Source: Akkermansiaceae bacterium (GTDB taxonomy: Bacteria; Verrucomicrobiota; Verrucomicrobiia; Verrucomicrobiales; Akkermansiaceae). From it: DNA of 64,000 nt. A program made the position numbers and the translations under genes. The notes below the pieces were generated by a model. It made no database searches and was not told the origin of the DNA. It saw nothing but the letters and a program-made list of their open reading frames with translations. Numbering within the stretch: the first letter of the stretch is position 1; each line of letters begins with the position of its first letter. Shown here piece after piece: positions 10,240 to 19,361 of the stretch. Where the stretch lies: NCBI GenBank assembly GCA_023301765.1, contig JALZUC010000002.1, forward strand, positions 62,001 through 126,000, written 5' to 3'.

Positions 10240-11880
10240 ATGAAACCTGCTTATTATCATATCATCGGGATCTGCGGCATCCTTCTTTCATGCTCATGCC
10301 AGACCTCCAATAAGCACCAAGCGCCTTCTAATATCAGTAGAACTGAAAAAGATCCCGCCCCCTTCCAAATCACCACCAAGAGCTCTCCGCGCTTACTTAA
10401 TTTCGAAGAGCTTACCAGTTTACTCAAACAACACGGTCAGATTACCCCAGCATCTAAAAAGGCCAAAAAACTTTTCACCTCACCTTTTATTGATAACACA
10501 CACTTTAAAAAGCATGGGCTTCCTAAATTTGCCAACTACCAAGGTCTAGGCCCATCACTCAGGATATCTACATGGAATATCGAAAAATCTATGAACATTG
10601 CTAACGTAGCTGACTCACTCAGTTCAGAAAGCACCTTTAAGCATAACTTATCCGCCAAGACTCTAGCGGACCCATACACCTATAATGAAGCACTGCGTCA
10701 GAGGCTCGCCCTAGCCACATCTGATGTCCTCCTATGTCAGGAAATGGATATTGGACACTGCCGGAGTGACTACCTATTCGCGGCAAAGCACCTTGCCAAC
10801 AAAATGGGTATGAACTTTGTCTACGCTCCGCAGCAGCTAGAGATCGACCCTGTCTATCTGAATAACACTGCTGTAAATTTCAAAAATAAAAACAAGAACC
10901 CCCACCACTGCGATAATTGCGAGGGAAAGCTAAAAGATTACAAAGGTGTTTTCGGAGTAACGGTCATGTCGCGCTACCCAATTAAGAGAGTGCAAGTTTT
11001 CCCACTCAGACATCAGCCCTATGATTGGTACACGGGAGAAATTAAAAAAGCTGATTTTCTGGAAAAGTTACGTCTCTACGGCACTGAAAAGATTTTTAGA
11101 TTCCGCGCATCTAGAGAAGTTAAAATAGGAGGGCGTGGCTTTACCCGCGTTGACCTTCACATCCCTGGTATCCCTCATGAAACACTGACAGTTATCAACA
11201 TCCACTTAGAAATAAAAACTCCACCCAAGCAGCGCCTTGCACAGCAAAACGAAATATTAGGATATATAAAAAATATTAAAAATCCAGTTGTCATGGCTGG
11301 GGACTTTAATAATGCATCTCGTGATGTCAGTGCTACATCTATCAGTAGAGCCTCTGCCCGCACTGTATCTGATCCACAAAATATTCTCACAACGGCCCTA
11401 CATCTCGTTGATGTCAGCTTAATAACTCGCCTCAGAAGCGTTGTTAACGGTGTTAAAAATTTCAAAAACCCTCTCGCTCTACACATTCCAGCCTTACTAC
11501 CTAACAAGAAAAAACCCTTATTTAAATTGATTGAAAACTACCGCTTTGAGGACGGCGGCGCTTTTGATTTCAGAGGTGATAAAAAACGTTCTGTATCCGG
11601 CTACCATGGAGCGCTATCCAACTCAAACCAAAGAACATGCCTTAAAAGGTTTACCTTCACGTTTTCGACACCTCGCGTGATAGGCCCCATTGGCCACGAT
11701 CGATTAGACTGGATATTTGTGAAATCATTCCTATCACACCCAAAAGATAAGCTAGGCCCCTATCAGCTTGCCCCCCACTTTGGTGAAACCTTTAGTCTAA
11801 TGAATTTAGCTGTTAAAAGCCGCTACTCAGACCACCACCCCATCTCTATTCTTTTACCAATCAAAGAACCAAAGCTATAA
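10240..11880 (+). CDS. Secreted lipoprotein of the endonuclease/exonuclease/phosphatase (EEP) superfamily
   Basis: 546 residues. The N-terminal signal (IIGICGILLSCSCQ) contains a lipobox, so the protein is probably membrane-anchored. From ~residue 105 it shows the EEP order of motifs: STWNIEKS, LCQEMD (metal-binding Glu), VINIHLE, AGDFNNAS (catalytic Asp/Asn), DRLDWIFVKS, and terminal SDHHPISI (catalytic His). The family covers DNases, sphingomyelinases and inositol phosphatases; the substrate here cannot be assigned. A long segment between NN and the DRLDW motif (~residues 365-485) is larger than in minimal EEP enzymes. The 21 bases before the ATG contain no G. Confidence 0.85.
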   Translation: MKPAYYHIIGICGILLSCSCQTSNKHQAPSNISRTEKDPAPFQITTKSSPRLLNFEELTSLLKQHGQITPASKKAKKLFTSPFIDNTHFKKHGLPKFANYQGLGPSLRISTWNIEKSMNIANVADSLSSESTFKHNLSAKTLADPYTYNEALRQRLALATSDVLLCQEMDIGHCRSDYLFAAKHLANKMGMNFVYAPQQLEIDPVYLNNTAVNFKNKNKNPHHCDNCEGKLKDYKGVFGVTVMSRYPIKRVQVFPLRHQPYDWYTGEIKKADFLEKLRLYGTEKIFRFRASREVKIGGRGFTRVDLHIPGIPHETLTVINIHLEIKTPPKQRLAQQNEILGYIKNIKNPVVMAGDFNNASRDVSATSISRASARTVSDPQNILTTALHLVDVSLITRLRSVVNGVKNFKNPLALHIPALLPNKKKPLFKLIENYRFEDGGAFDFRGDKKRSVSGYHGALSNSNQRTCLKRFTFTFSTPRVIGPIGHDRLDWIFVKSFLSHPKDKLGPYQLAPHFGETFSLMNLAVKSRYSDHHPISILLPIKEPKL

Positions 11881-11995
11881 GAGGCTCTAATACTTCATTC
11901 TTGAACCAAGAGATGGCGCCGAAGACTACTTAAAAAATTATTCACACTTACCCAGATTGACGGGCTGCTACCTTTGCCCTAATACTACATTACCT

Positions 11996-13450
11996 ATGGC
12001 AACTGACACCTCCAGCAAAGCTCCAAGAAAAAGTGGCCCAGCTCTCCAAAAAGCACCTGAAAACTCAGCGCACAGCTCAGCAGCGCGTGCCCTTCCACAT
12101 GCCATGGGACCAGAAAAGAGTATTCTCTCTTCCATGTTTCAGGACCCACAGGAATATGTAGCTGCAGCCGTAGAAAATAAGCTTACCGATCAACACTTCT
12201 ACCACCCAGCCCACGGTTCACTTTTTACCATTTTACTAGAATTCTTTGAGAGTAACGCACCGATTGAGCTCGTCTCATTAACTCAGACATTAATGGATAG
12301 AAACCTCCTCGCATCTGTAGGAGGGCCAGCTGCTATCACAGAGATTTACACCTACGCATCTACTCACGCCCACTTCTCGCACCACCTTGACATCGTTAAG
12401 GATAAATACGTTCTCCGCGCAGTCATAAGTAACTGCACGGAAGCCATCACACGCGCATACGATGACCAAGAGGAAGTCGAAATGCTCTTAGACAATGTAG
12501 AACAGCAAGTTTTAGCTATCCGAGAAGGGTCTGAAACAAAAACAGAAACCACAGTAGAGAAATCTGTGATGGAAGTGCTCGCCCAGTTAGAAGACTTCCT
12601 CGCAGGTAAGGGGCAGGGTAACGGAATCGCCACAGGCTACCCAGATCTGGATAAAATGTCTAGTGGCCTGAAAGCTGGAGAAATGTTTATTGTAGCAGCC
12701 CGTCCATCAATGGGTAAGACCTCATTTGCAATGAACCTCGTAGAACATATGTGCCTAGATCAAGGTCTAGCCTCAATGGTGTTTTCACTGGAAATGAGTG
12801 CTAACCAGCTAGTAGAGCGTCTTCTCTACGCGCGCGCACGCTTTGCTAAATCCAGCCTAATGAAAGGCTATAAACCTGTTAAGGCGGACCTTTTAAAAAT
12901 CCAAAAATCTGTAGAGGAAATCAAACAATGTAAACTCTACATCGATGACACGCCATCCATCAGCATTAACGAACTTCGAGCCAAAGCCCGGCGTAAGAAA
13001 AAAGAAGCTGACATCAAAATTATCGCTATCGACTACCTGCAGTTGATGCGCTCGAACTCCAAGCAAGCTCAGAACTCCCGGGAACGAGAGGTTGCAGAAA
13101 TTTCCGCAGGCCTCAAAGCCCTAGCCAAGGAACTAGAGATTCCCATCATCGTACTCGCCCAGCTTAACCGTGGTCCGGAAAGCCGTGTCGGAAACTCAGG
13201 TGGCGGAGGTAAACCCCGGATGTCTGACCTCCGAGAATCTGGCTCTATAGAGCAAGATGCCGATATGGTGGGACTCCTCTACCGCTCTGCCTACTACGCG
13301 GATAACCAAGAAGACCGTGACGAAGAAGACGGTAAAGCGCAGCTCGTTATCGCCAAGAACCGTAATGGACCTACGGGCGACGTCAATTTAACCTTTATCA
13401 AAGAAATCATGCGCTTCGAGTCCCGCGCTTGGGATGATAATGAGGAGTGA
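11996..13450 (+). CDS. dnaB: Replicative DNA helicase DnaB
   Basis: About 484 residues from the ATG at 11996; an upstream TTG at 11957 only adds an unconserved stretch. The N-terminal domain (AHSSAARALPHAMGPEKSIL, HPAHGSLFTILLEFF) binds DnaG primase. The RecA-like domain has Walker A ARPSMGKTSFA, the switch VFSLEMSANQLVERLL, Walker B IAIDYLQLM, LAQLNRGPESR, LRESGSIEQDAD, and KNRNGPTGDVNL. It forms the hexameric ring unwinding DNA at the fork. No intein is present. Confidence 0.97.
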   Translation: MATDTSSKAPRKSGPALQKAPENSAHSSAARALPHAMGPEKSILSSMFQDPQEYVAAAVENKLTDQHFYHPAHGSLFTILLEFFESNAPIELVSLTQTLMDRNLLASVGGPAAITEIYTYASTHAHFSHHLDIVKDKYVLRAVISNCTEAITRAYDDQEEVEMLLDNVEQQVLAIREGSETKTETTVEKSVMEVLAQLEDFLAGKGQGNGIATGYPDLDKMSSGLKAGEMFIVAARPSMGKTSFAMNLVEHMCLDQGLASMVFSLEMSANQLVERLLYARARFAKSSLMKGYKPVKADLLKIQKSVEEIKQCKLYIDDTPSISINELRAKARRKKKEADIKIIAIDYLQLMRSNSKQAQNSREREVAEISAGLKALAKELEIPIIVLAQLNRGPESRVGNSGGGGKPRMSDLRESGSIEQDADMVGLLYRSAYYADNQEDRDEEDGKAQLVIAKNRNGPTGDVNLTFIKEIMRFESRAWDDNEE

Positions 13451-13548
13451 AAAACCTGTTGATTATTAATCATACAATCTTAGGTTAATTTATTCTCCTT
13501 CAAGCTCTCGCATCAACTAACAGCTTTTCATCACCCATAATCTCAAAA

Positions 13549-14586
13549 ATGAACCTTACTACCATAGCCCGTTTGGGACGTCGCTCACTCACTCTACTAT
13601 TAGTAATATTCATCTCTTCTACCTCAATTTCAGAAGCAAAAAAACAGATCCTATTCATCGCCGGCAAACCAAGCCACGGTAATGGTGAACATGAATTTCG
13701 TGCTGGCTGTATGTTGCTAGCAAAAGCACTTAATGAAAGTGGTCTCGACCTTGAAGCAAAGGTCCACTTCTATGGATGGCCAGAGGATGAATCCATTCTC
13801 GAAGGCGTAGATGCCTGTATTATCTACGCAGATGCTGGCGGTAAATTTGGCGAAAAATATGCAGTTCTGGACAAGCATATAAAAGCAGGAATGGGTATCA
13901 TGTTTATGCACTACGGTGTTCACCCTAAGAAAAATATCGGTGAAAAGTATTTTTCCAAGTGGATAGGCGGCTACATGGAAACAGGCTGGTCAGTAAATCC
14001 TCACTGGATAGCTGACATTACTCCCAGAGAGGGGCACTCAGTAAGTTACGGAATCAATTCACCCTTCTCAGCCTACGATGAATTCTACTGGAACATGCGC
14101 TTCCCCACTAAAGAGCAGTGTGACTGCTGTAAACCTTTAGCAACAGCTATTCCTACTCCTGAAAAAGTTATCCGCTACATCAGCCTCTGGAACAAACATG
14201 GTGAAGCTACTTTTAATACTAAGCAGGCACTCATGTGGTGCAGAGACCCAGACCCCAAAGAAGGTGGTCGTGGCATTGGCTTTGTAGGTGGGCACTATCA
14301 CCGGAATTGGGCTATCAATGACTTTCGCCAGCTCGTGCTAAATGCCATCGTATGGCTAGCACGTGCAGAAGTCCCTGAAGGTGGTGTTGTCTCCAAAGAG
14401 ATCACTCAAGAAGAGCTTAATAAAAATCTCGACCGCCCAATCCGCCACAAGCCTATCCTATTACCCACTGAGGCTCTTCTTCAACAAAAGCCAATGGCAC
14501 AACCTGATCTCTCCAAGCCCTGGCCGCTGAAACGCAAAACGAAGAAGAAAAAGGCACCTATAAAAAAAGAGCTGCTAAGCAATTAG
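13549..14586 (+). CDS. Secreted ThuA-domain protein
   Basis: 345 residues with an N-terminal signal (SLTLLLVIFISSTSISEA). The mature protein opens with the ThuA pattern KKQILFIAGKPSHGNGEHEFRAG, followed by a glutamine-amidotransferase-like fold (VDACIIYADAGGKF, GIMFMHYGVHP) and a conserved GFVGGHYHRNW near residue 245. The C-terminal ~60 residues are basic and Pro/Lys-rich (RKTKKKKAPIKK). ThuA-like proteins in PVC bacteria usually accompany sugar-oxidising and sulfatase genes, as here. Their reaction is not established. A strong hairpin separates it from the sulfatase. Confidence 0.85.
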   Translation: MNLTTIARLGRRSLTLLLVIFISSTSISEAKKQILFIAGKPSHGNGEHEFRAGCMLLAKALNESGLDLEAKVHFYGWPEDESILEGVDACIIYADAGGKFGEKYAVLDKHIKAGMGIMFMHYGVHPKKNIGEKYFSKWIGGYMETGWSVNPHWIADITPREGHSVSYGINSPFSAYDEFYWNMRFPTKEQCDCCKPLATAIPTPEKVIRYISLWNKHGEATFNTKQALMWCRDPDPKEGGRGIGFVGGHYHRNWAINDFRQLVLNAIVWLARAEVPEGGVVSKEITQEELNKNLDRPIRHKPILLPTEALLQQKPMAQPDLSKPWPLKRKTKKKKAPIKKELLSN

Positions 14587-14602
14587 TCCTAACCGCTCAT
14601 TA

Positions 14603-14655
14603 TGTAGCAGATATTTATTATACCCCTCACACATGAGGTAAAATACTCTGCTACA
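14603..14655 (+). promoter_or_regulatory. Long stem-loop between the ThuA and sulfatase genes
   Basis: TGTAGCAGATATTT (14603-14616) pairs with AAATA-c-TCTGCTACA (14641-14655): 14 bp with a single bulged C at 14646. A second small stem, CCTCA/TGAGG, caps it (14625-14629 with 14634-14638). No T run follows on either strand, so it is not a textbook terminator. It may stabilise the upstream message or attenuate transcription into the sulfatase. Confidence 0.5.
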
Positions 14656-14750
14656 CAAAAAAACAGCAGGAACAACATCTCAGCAGACTTAAAAGTTGCA
14701 ACTAAACGGGTAAATCGAGGTTATATCATCTGATTAATCACGTTAAGCCC

Positions 14751-16130
14751 ATGCCTCAGATAAATATCCTTAAACACCTCCTGCTAAGCCTAACCGCTAT
14801 CATAGGGGCTACTGCTGCAGAGCAAGCACCTAACATCATCTTCATCTACGCAGATGATATGGGCTGGACTGGAACCTCCGTCGAAATGATCAAAGGAGAT
14901 AGCTCCTCAAAAAGTGACTTTTACCAAACTCCTAATTTAGAAAAACTAGCGGCAAAAGGCATGGTTTTCTCACGGGCCTATTCTCCAGGGCCATTATGCA
15001 CACCTAGCCGAGCCGCTGCCCTCACCGGTAGAACCCCTGCTGAGCTACACATCACTTCTCCAGGAGGTAAGTCAGATAGCAGCAGAAAAATGCTGACACC
15101 GAGAACCTCCACTCAGCTCTCACAAACACTCCCCACTATTGGAAAAACGCTCAAAGGTGCTGGCTATGCTACGGCCTTATTAGGAAAGTGGCATATCGGA
15201 CGTAAAGGTCATGCTGGAGACTACGGATTTGACCTCCATGACGGCTCCACTCAAAACGATAGTAAAGGCACAGATGAAGATCCTAAATCTATTTTTAGCC
15301 TCACCACTCGAGGTATTGAATTTATGGAAAAAAACGCCGCAGCAAAGAAACCCTTCTACCTGCAGATCTCTCACTACGCCGTTCACGCGCCAACTCAAAG
15401 CCGCCCCTCTAGTATTCAGAAATTCCAATCAGCCAGCGTAGGCCACAACCACAACTTACCTGACTACGCAGGTATGACCTGGGACTTAGACCAAAGTCTT
15501 GATGAAATTATCCAAGCAATAGAAAAACTTGGTATCACGCATAATACCTACATCGTCTTCATGTCAGATAATGGAGCACAGGGAAACGCAAGGAGACCCA
15601 GTAATGCACCCTTATCCAGAGGTAAAGGCACCCTCTACGAAGGCGGAATACGTGTCCCTCTCATCATCACTGGGCCTAAAGTGAAAGCAGCCTACTGCAG
15701 CACACCAGTCAGCGGCACTGACTTATTTGCCACCTTTTCCTCCTGGGCGTTAACGGACACGCAACTAATTGAAAGTGAAGACCTCACGCCACTCCTTACC
15801 GACCAAGAAACTAATTTCAACCGCCGTAAAACCCTGTTTTTTCACTACCCTCATTACGGCAAAGGAACGCAAACCCCACAAACAGCCCTCATCTCCAATC
15901 ACTGGAAATTAATCAAAAACTGGGACACTGGTACTACCGAGCTCTTTAACCTCAAAGACGATATCAGTGAGTCAACCGACCTCTCATTAAAACAGCCGCA
16001 AATTTTCAAACGCATGCACAAGGAAATGGCTGACAGACTCAAAGAAACAGCAGCTCAAATCCCTACAAAAAACTCAAACTACGATCCAAGTAACCCGCCC
16101 GCGAGGCGCTCTAAACGATCAAGAAAGTAG
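14751..16130 (+). CDS. Secreted S1-family sulfatase
   Basis: 459 residues with a signal peptide (HLLLSLTAIIGATAA). Metal-binding PNIIFIYADDMGW lies at ~27-39. The formylglycine site is Cys83 in LCTPSRAAALTGR, so the enzyme needs an FGE maturase, not seen here. Other conserved points are LLGKWHIG, the HAPT region, and VFMSDNGA. S1 sulfatases cleave sulfate esters from polysaccharides such as fucoidan, carrageenan or chondroitin; the substrate cannot be told. The C-terminal tail is basic (ARRSKRSRK). Next to the ThuA gene it suggests a glycan-degradation context. Confidence 0.93.
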   Translation: MPQINILKHLLLSLTAIIGATAAEQAPNIIFIYADDMGWTGTSVEMIKGDSSSKSDFYQTPNLEKLAAKGMVFSRAYSPGPLCTPSRAAALTGRTPAELHITSPGGKSDSSRKMLTPRTSTQLSQTLPTIGKTLKGAGYATALLGKWHIGRKGHAGDYGFDLHDGSTQNDSKGTDEDPKSIFSLTTRGIEFMEKNAAAKKPFYLQISHYAVHAPTQSRPSSIQKFQSASVGHNHNLPDYAGMTWDLDQSLDEIIQAIEKLGITHNTYIVFMSDNGAQGNARRPSNAPLSRGKGTLYEGGIRVPLIITGPKVKAAYCSTPVSGTDLFATFSSWALTDTQLIESEDLTPLLTDQETNFNRRKTLFFHYPHYGKGTQTPQTALISNHWKLIKNWDTGTTELFNLKDDISESTDLSLKQPQIFKRMHKEMADRLKETAAQIPTKNSNYDPSNPPARRSKRSRK

Positions 16131-16155
16131 CAATCTAACCACTCGGTTAAGAATA

Positions 16156-18261
16156 CTAAAAACTAAACTTAGCACCTAAGATCAGATTTACCCCCGCCTC
16201 ATTTTGGCCTGAGCCATGCACACGGTAGACCTCATCAGTTAGATTCTCCACTGCCGCTGTCAGCAGTATATCATCCGTAGCCTGCCAGCCCGCATAGAGC
16301 GAACCAATGACATGGGACGGTGTCCCACCAATTGGGATACGCTGAGTGTCTCCCTGATCATTATTTGAGAGCTTATCGGCAGTGGCAGCAGCGGAAACAC
16401 GCCCCTCTATCCAGAATCGATCGTTGGGGTGAGACCAGCGCATAGATACAGAGCCCATCAAAGGAGCTAGACGAGAAACATACTCCTCCTCCACCGGCCC
16501 ACCTATGAATAGTTCCGTTTCGGTCTCACCTTCCTGCCAAGACGCCTGAGCTTTGATCTGCCACTGTGATGACAAATTATAAAAACCACTCGCCTCAAAA
16601 CCATAGATAAAACCATCTTGCCCATTAGTAGTTGTTACGATGGCATTAGTAGCGCTACTAGCAGGTACACGGGCGATGATACTATCAATTTCTGTATAGT
16701 AGGCTGCTAGGCTGTAGCCGAATTTATCTGACTCATAGTGTGCCCCTATCTCATAGGTGATGAATTCCTCCGGATCTACATCTAAGGAGCCAGACTCACT
16801 CACCCCAGAGCGTGAGTCCAGATTACCTGTAAGGTCATTAAGGTTAGGAGCACGGAACCCTTCCGAAATACCTGCATAAACATTTAAATTATCCGTGGCG
16901 CGGTAAAGCACCCGCCCACTCAGAACAAGATTATCCCAGTCCTGCTCAGCACCTACATCCTGCGCCAGAGATTCATCAAACACATTGCCAATATCAGCCT
17001 TAGCATAAGTGTAACGCACCCCCACGGTGGCTTCTAATTTAGGTAGCTGCGATGGCTCCCAGCGATATTGAGCATATAGCCCAAACAAATCATACTCAGA
17101 ATTATCCGCAATGGGGCGCTCTTCACGCGGGTCATTTCCTGTGCGTGAGCCAGTGGAATCTACACGATCATGATAATAATCAGCTCCATAAATAATTGCC
17201 CCAGGACCTAAATCTGATTCAAAATTCACTGCCAGCCCCCATGTTTGAAGATCTATATTAGTATTACTAAGGTCAATATCCGTAAGATCGCTGGGATCTG
17301 AGCGATCACGGAACTGAGAGTCCTGTGAAGTTTGGTATGACAGCACCGCAGACCATTTTTTAATCCAGCCAGCTCCCTCTTCCTCACTAATTTTAAGGTA
17401 GGTCAATGAACGTTCTTGATCTAGATCTCGGGCGAGATTTGACCCAGCGGTAATCACATTACCATCCAGAACAAAGCCTGTATTATCTAAAGTTGAATGA
17501 AACCTAGAGATATCATCCTGATCAACATACTGAGTGGCTAAAGTAAGTGTAGCACTGTCAGAAACTGCATAATCTAACCGGAAATCAAAATCTAACTCAC
17601 TGTAGCCTGTATTGTTATAACGGCCAAAACCAGCATCTCTAATATCACCAAAGTCTTTTACGCTAATTCCAAGTAAAACTCCCCATTTACCGCCTTCGCC
17701 AAAAATCGTTTCCAGACGCCCTACATGACTCTCACTGTTTGTATCAAAACGGTAAAAAGCAGTGTTTTGATTAAACCACCCCTCATCCTGATCGAGGAAG
17801 TTTGATGACCTTGTATGAGTATATACAGTTCCACCAAAAGCATCAGACCCAAAGAGCACAGACCCCTGCCCCCTCACCAGCTCGATACGCTCAATGGCAT
17901 TACTATCCACCGTATTCCAGTATTGCACCGGCCCACTCCTGAACGTTGAGTTATTAATACGAACTCCATCTACTAGTAACAAGTTCTGACGGCCCGTAAA
18001 GCCCCTGATAAATGGTGAGCCTTGAGCATGCGTGGTCTTCTGAATAAGTACCCCCGGCACATCTCTCAATGCTTCAGGCAATGTACGAATAGCATCCCCC
18101 AATAGATCGTCACTCCCGATAAGAGCCACGCTATAAGGGCTATCCTTAAGTACCTCTACCATACGGCTAGCTGAAATAACAGTCTCTGGTAATTCCTCAG
18201 CCTCCACACAACATATACCACATCCCATCAATATAGCGTTTTTTATAAAACGTATCATCAT
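16156..18261 (-). CDS. TonB-dependent outer-membrane receptor
   Basis: About 701 residues from the ATG at 18261; a TTG at 18318 would put a basic segment before the signal (NAILMGCGICCVEA). A plug domain follows (PETVISASR resembling a TonB box, LPEALRDVPGVLIQK, PFIRGFTGRQNLLLVDGVRINN, IERIELVRGQGSVLFGSDAFGG). A 22-stranded barrel follows with the usual alternating aromatic strands, ending in Phe (GAKFSF). The plug style resembles siderophore and cobalamin receptors (FepA/BtuB); the ligand is unknown. It ends a four-gene minus-strand run and has no room upstream for a riboswitch. Confidence 0.93.
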   Translation of the reverse strand: MMIRFIKNAILMGCGICCVEAEELPETVISASRMVEVLKDSPYSVALIGSDDLLGDAIRTLPEALRDVPGVLIQKTTHAQGSPFIRGFTGRQNLLLVDGVRINNSTFRSGPVQYWNTVDSNAIERIELVRGQGSVLFGSDAFGGTVYTHTRSSNFLDQDEGWFNQNTAFYRFDTNSESHVGRLETIFGEGGKWGVLLGISVKDFGDIRDAGFGRYNNTGYSELDFDFRLDYAVSDSATLTLATQYVDQDDISRFHSTLDNTGFVLDGNVITAGSNLARDLDQERSLTYLKISEEEGAGWIKKWSAVLSYQTSQDSQFRDRSDPSDLTDIDLSNTNIDLQTWGLAVNFESDLGPGAIIYGADYYHDRVDSTGSRTGNDPREERPIADNSEYDLFGLYAQYRWEPSQLPKLEATVGVRYTYAKADIGNVFDESLAQDVGAEQDWDNLVLSGRVLYRATDNLNVYAGISEGFRAPNLNDLTGNLDSRSGVSESGSLDVDPEEFITYEIGAHYESDKFGYSLAAYYTEIDSIIARVPASSATNAIVTTTNGQDGFIYGFEASGFYNLSSQWQIKAQASWQEGETETELFIGGPVEEEYVSRLAPLMGSVSMRWSHPNDRFWIEGRVSAAATADKLSNNDQGDTQRIPIGGTPSHVIGSLYAGWQATDDILLTAAVENLTDEVYRVHGSGQNEAGVNLILGAKFSF

Positions 18262-18332
18262 GTGAAAAACGTAATGATTTCGTCGTTTCTTAGGCTTAAG
18301 TTTGATCTTTTCAATCAACCCTTATCGTCACC

Positions 18333-18629
18333 TCACAAGCTTCTCAGCAGGTCAAAAGTATAAATACCACTACTATGTCCGTCCGCCCATGTAACATTCA
18401 GAGCGTAACCGCCTATCTGAACGAGTTTAATGAGCCTAAAGCTTCTCTCCGTGTGGATGACAGTGGGTTTAACTACCCGCCCCAGAGCATCAGGCTCACC
18501 CTGACAGGCGGCGCATGGGCAGGCCTCTCGCAGCTTTTTAAAAGTAATAAAGTTCTCGGTTTCGTCACCCCATGATAAGGCAAGTTCTTCACCAATGATG
18601 GCGTGATTAGAAAGTGTAATGGCAGACAT
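18333..18629 (-). CDS. DUF971 (GBBH-like N-terminal) protein
   Basis: 98 residues, full length for this small family. Recognised from LALSWGDE, FKKLREACPCAACQGEPD (the CxxC pair), IGGYALNVTWADGHSSGIYTFDLLR. The fold is the small metal-binding domain found at the N-terminus of gamma-butyrobetaine hydroxylase; free-standing copies have been tied to iron-sulfur protein maturation. It sits 23 bases after yggS and 71 bases before the TonB receptor start. Confidence 0.9.
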   Translation of the reverse strand: MSAITLSNHAIIGEELALSWGDETENFITFKKLREACPCAACQGEPDALGRVVKPTVIHTERSFRLIKLVQIGGYALNVTWADGHSSGIYTFDLLRSL

Positions 18630-18652
18630 ATACGTAATACTTGTGAATAAAA

Positions 18653-19345
18653 TTAAAGGTAATCGCGTTGACCAAAAATAGCAGAGCCCACCCTAACAAT
18701 TGTCGAACCCTCTTCGATGGCCACTTCATAGTCACCACTCATTCCCATACTCAGCCCAGGCAGTTTTTTCCCGCCCTTCAGCTCCAGTCTATCACGGAGC
18801 TCCCTGAGTTTAGAAAACCACGGCCGGGCATCATCTGGATGAGACACCGCAGGAGGAATACACATCAGACCTATAATATTCACCCCCTCCAGAGATAGTA
18901 GATCTTCAAAATCAGCATGTAATTGATCAATCTCGTAACCAGCTTTATTTACTTCAGATGCCAGATTCACCTGCAGGTAGATATCTGGTTTAAGCCCCAG
19001 CTCAATGGCTATGTTAGAGCTGTAGCGAGCAAGCTTTAAAGAATCGACCCCATGAAACACATCAAAGAGAGGCAGAGCCTTGCGCACTTTATTTCTCTGA
19101 AGGTGCCCAATGAGATGCCAGCGTAGGTTCTCAGGGAGAGCAGGGACTTTCACCTCAGCTTCTTGCACCTTATTTTCACCGAAGCTTATATGCCCTGCCG
19201 CTACAACGTCAGCTACCTTATCCGCTGGCCACGTTTTAGAAACAACCAGTAATTCACATACGTTCAAATCACGCCCAGAGCGTAAAGCAGCCTGCTCCAC
19301 TCGCTCTTGAACAGCGCGGAGATTCTCAGCGATCACATTAGCCAT
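18653..19345 (-). CDS. YggS/PROSC-family PLP homeostasis protein
   Basis: 230 residues, normal length. A single alanine-racemase-like barrel: VVSKTWPADKVADVV contains the PLP-binding Lys, then GENKVQEAEVKVP, WHLIGHLQRNKVRK, VDSLKLA, VNLASEVNKAGYE, GLMCIPP, LSMGMSGDYEVAIEEGSTIVRVGSAIFG. It binds pyridoxal phosphate and keeps vitamin B6 and amino-acid pools balanced; no enzymatic activity is known. It follows the protease gene by 16 bases in the same direction. Confidence 0.95.
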   Translation of the reverse strand: MANVIAENLRAVQERVEQAALRSGRDLNVCELLVVSKTWPADKVADVVAAGHISFGENKVQEAEVKVPALPENLRWHLIGHLQRNKVRKALPLFDVFHGVDSLKLARYSSNIAIELGLKPDIYLQVNLASEVNKAGYEIDQLHADFEDLLSLEGVNIIGLMCIPPAVSHPDDARPWFSKLRELRDRLELKGGKKLPGLSMGMSGDYEVAIEEGSTIVRVGSAIFGQRDYL

Positions 19346-19361
19346 ATCGCAGAGAGATCTA

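Noticed and set aside
18262..18332. Cobalamin or other riboswitch ahead of the TonB receptor
   Set aside because: Only about 70 bases separate it from the DUF971 gene, with no conserved riboswitch core.
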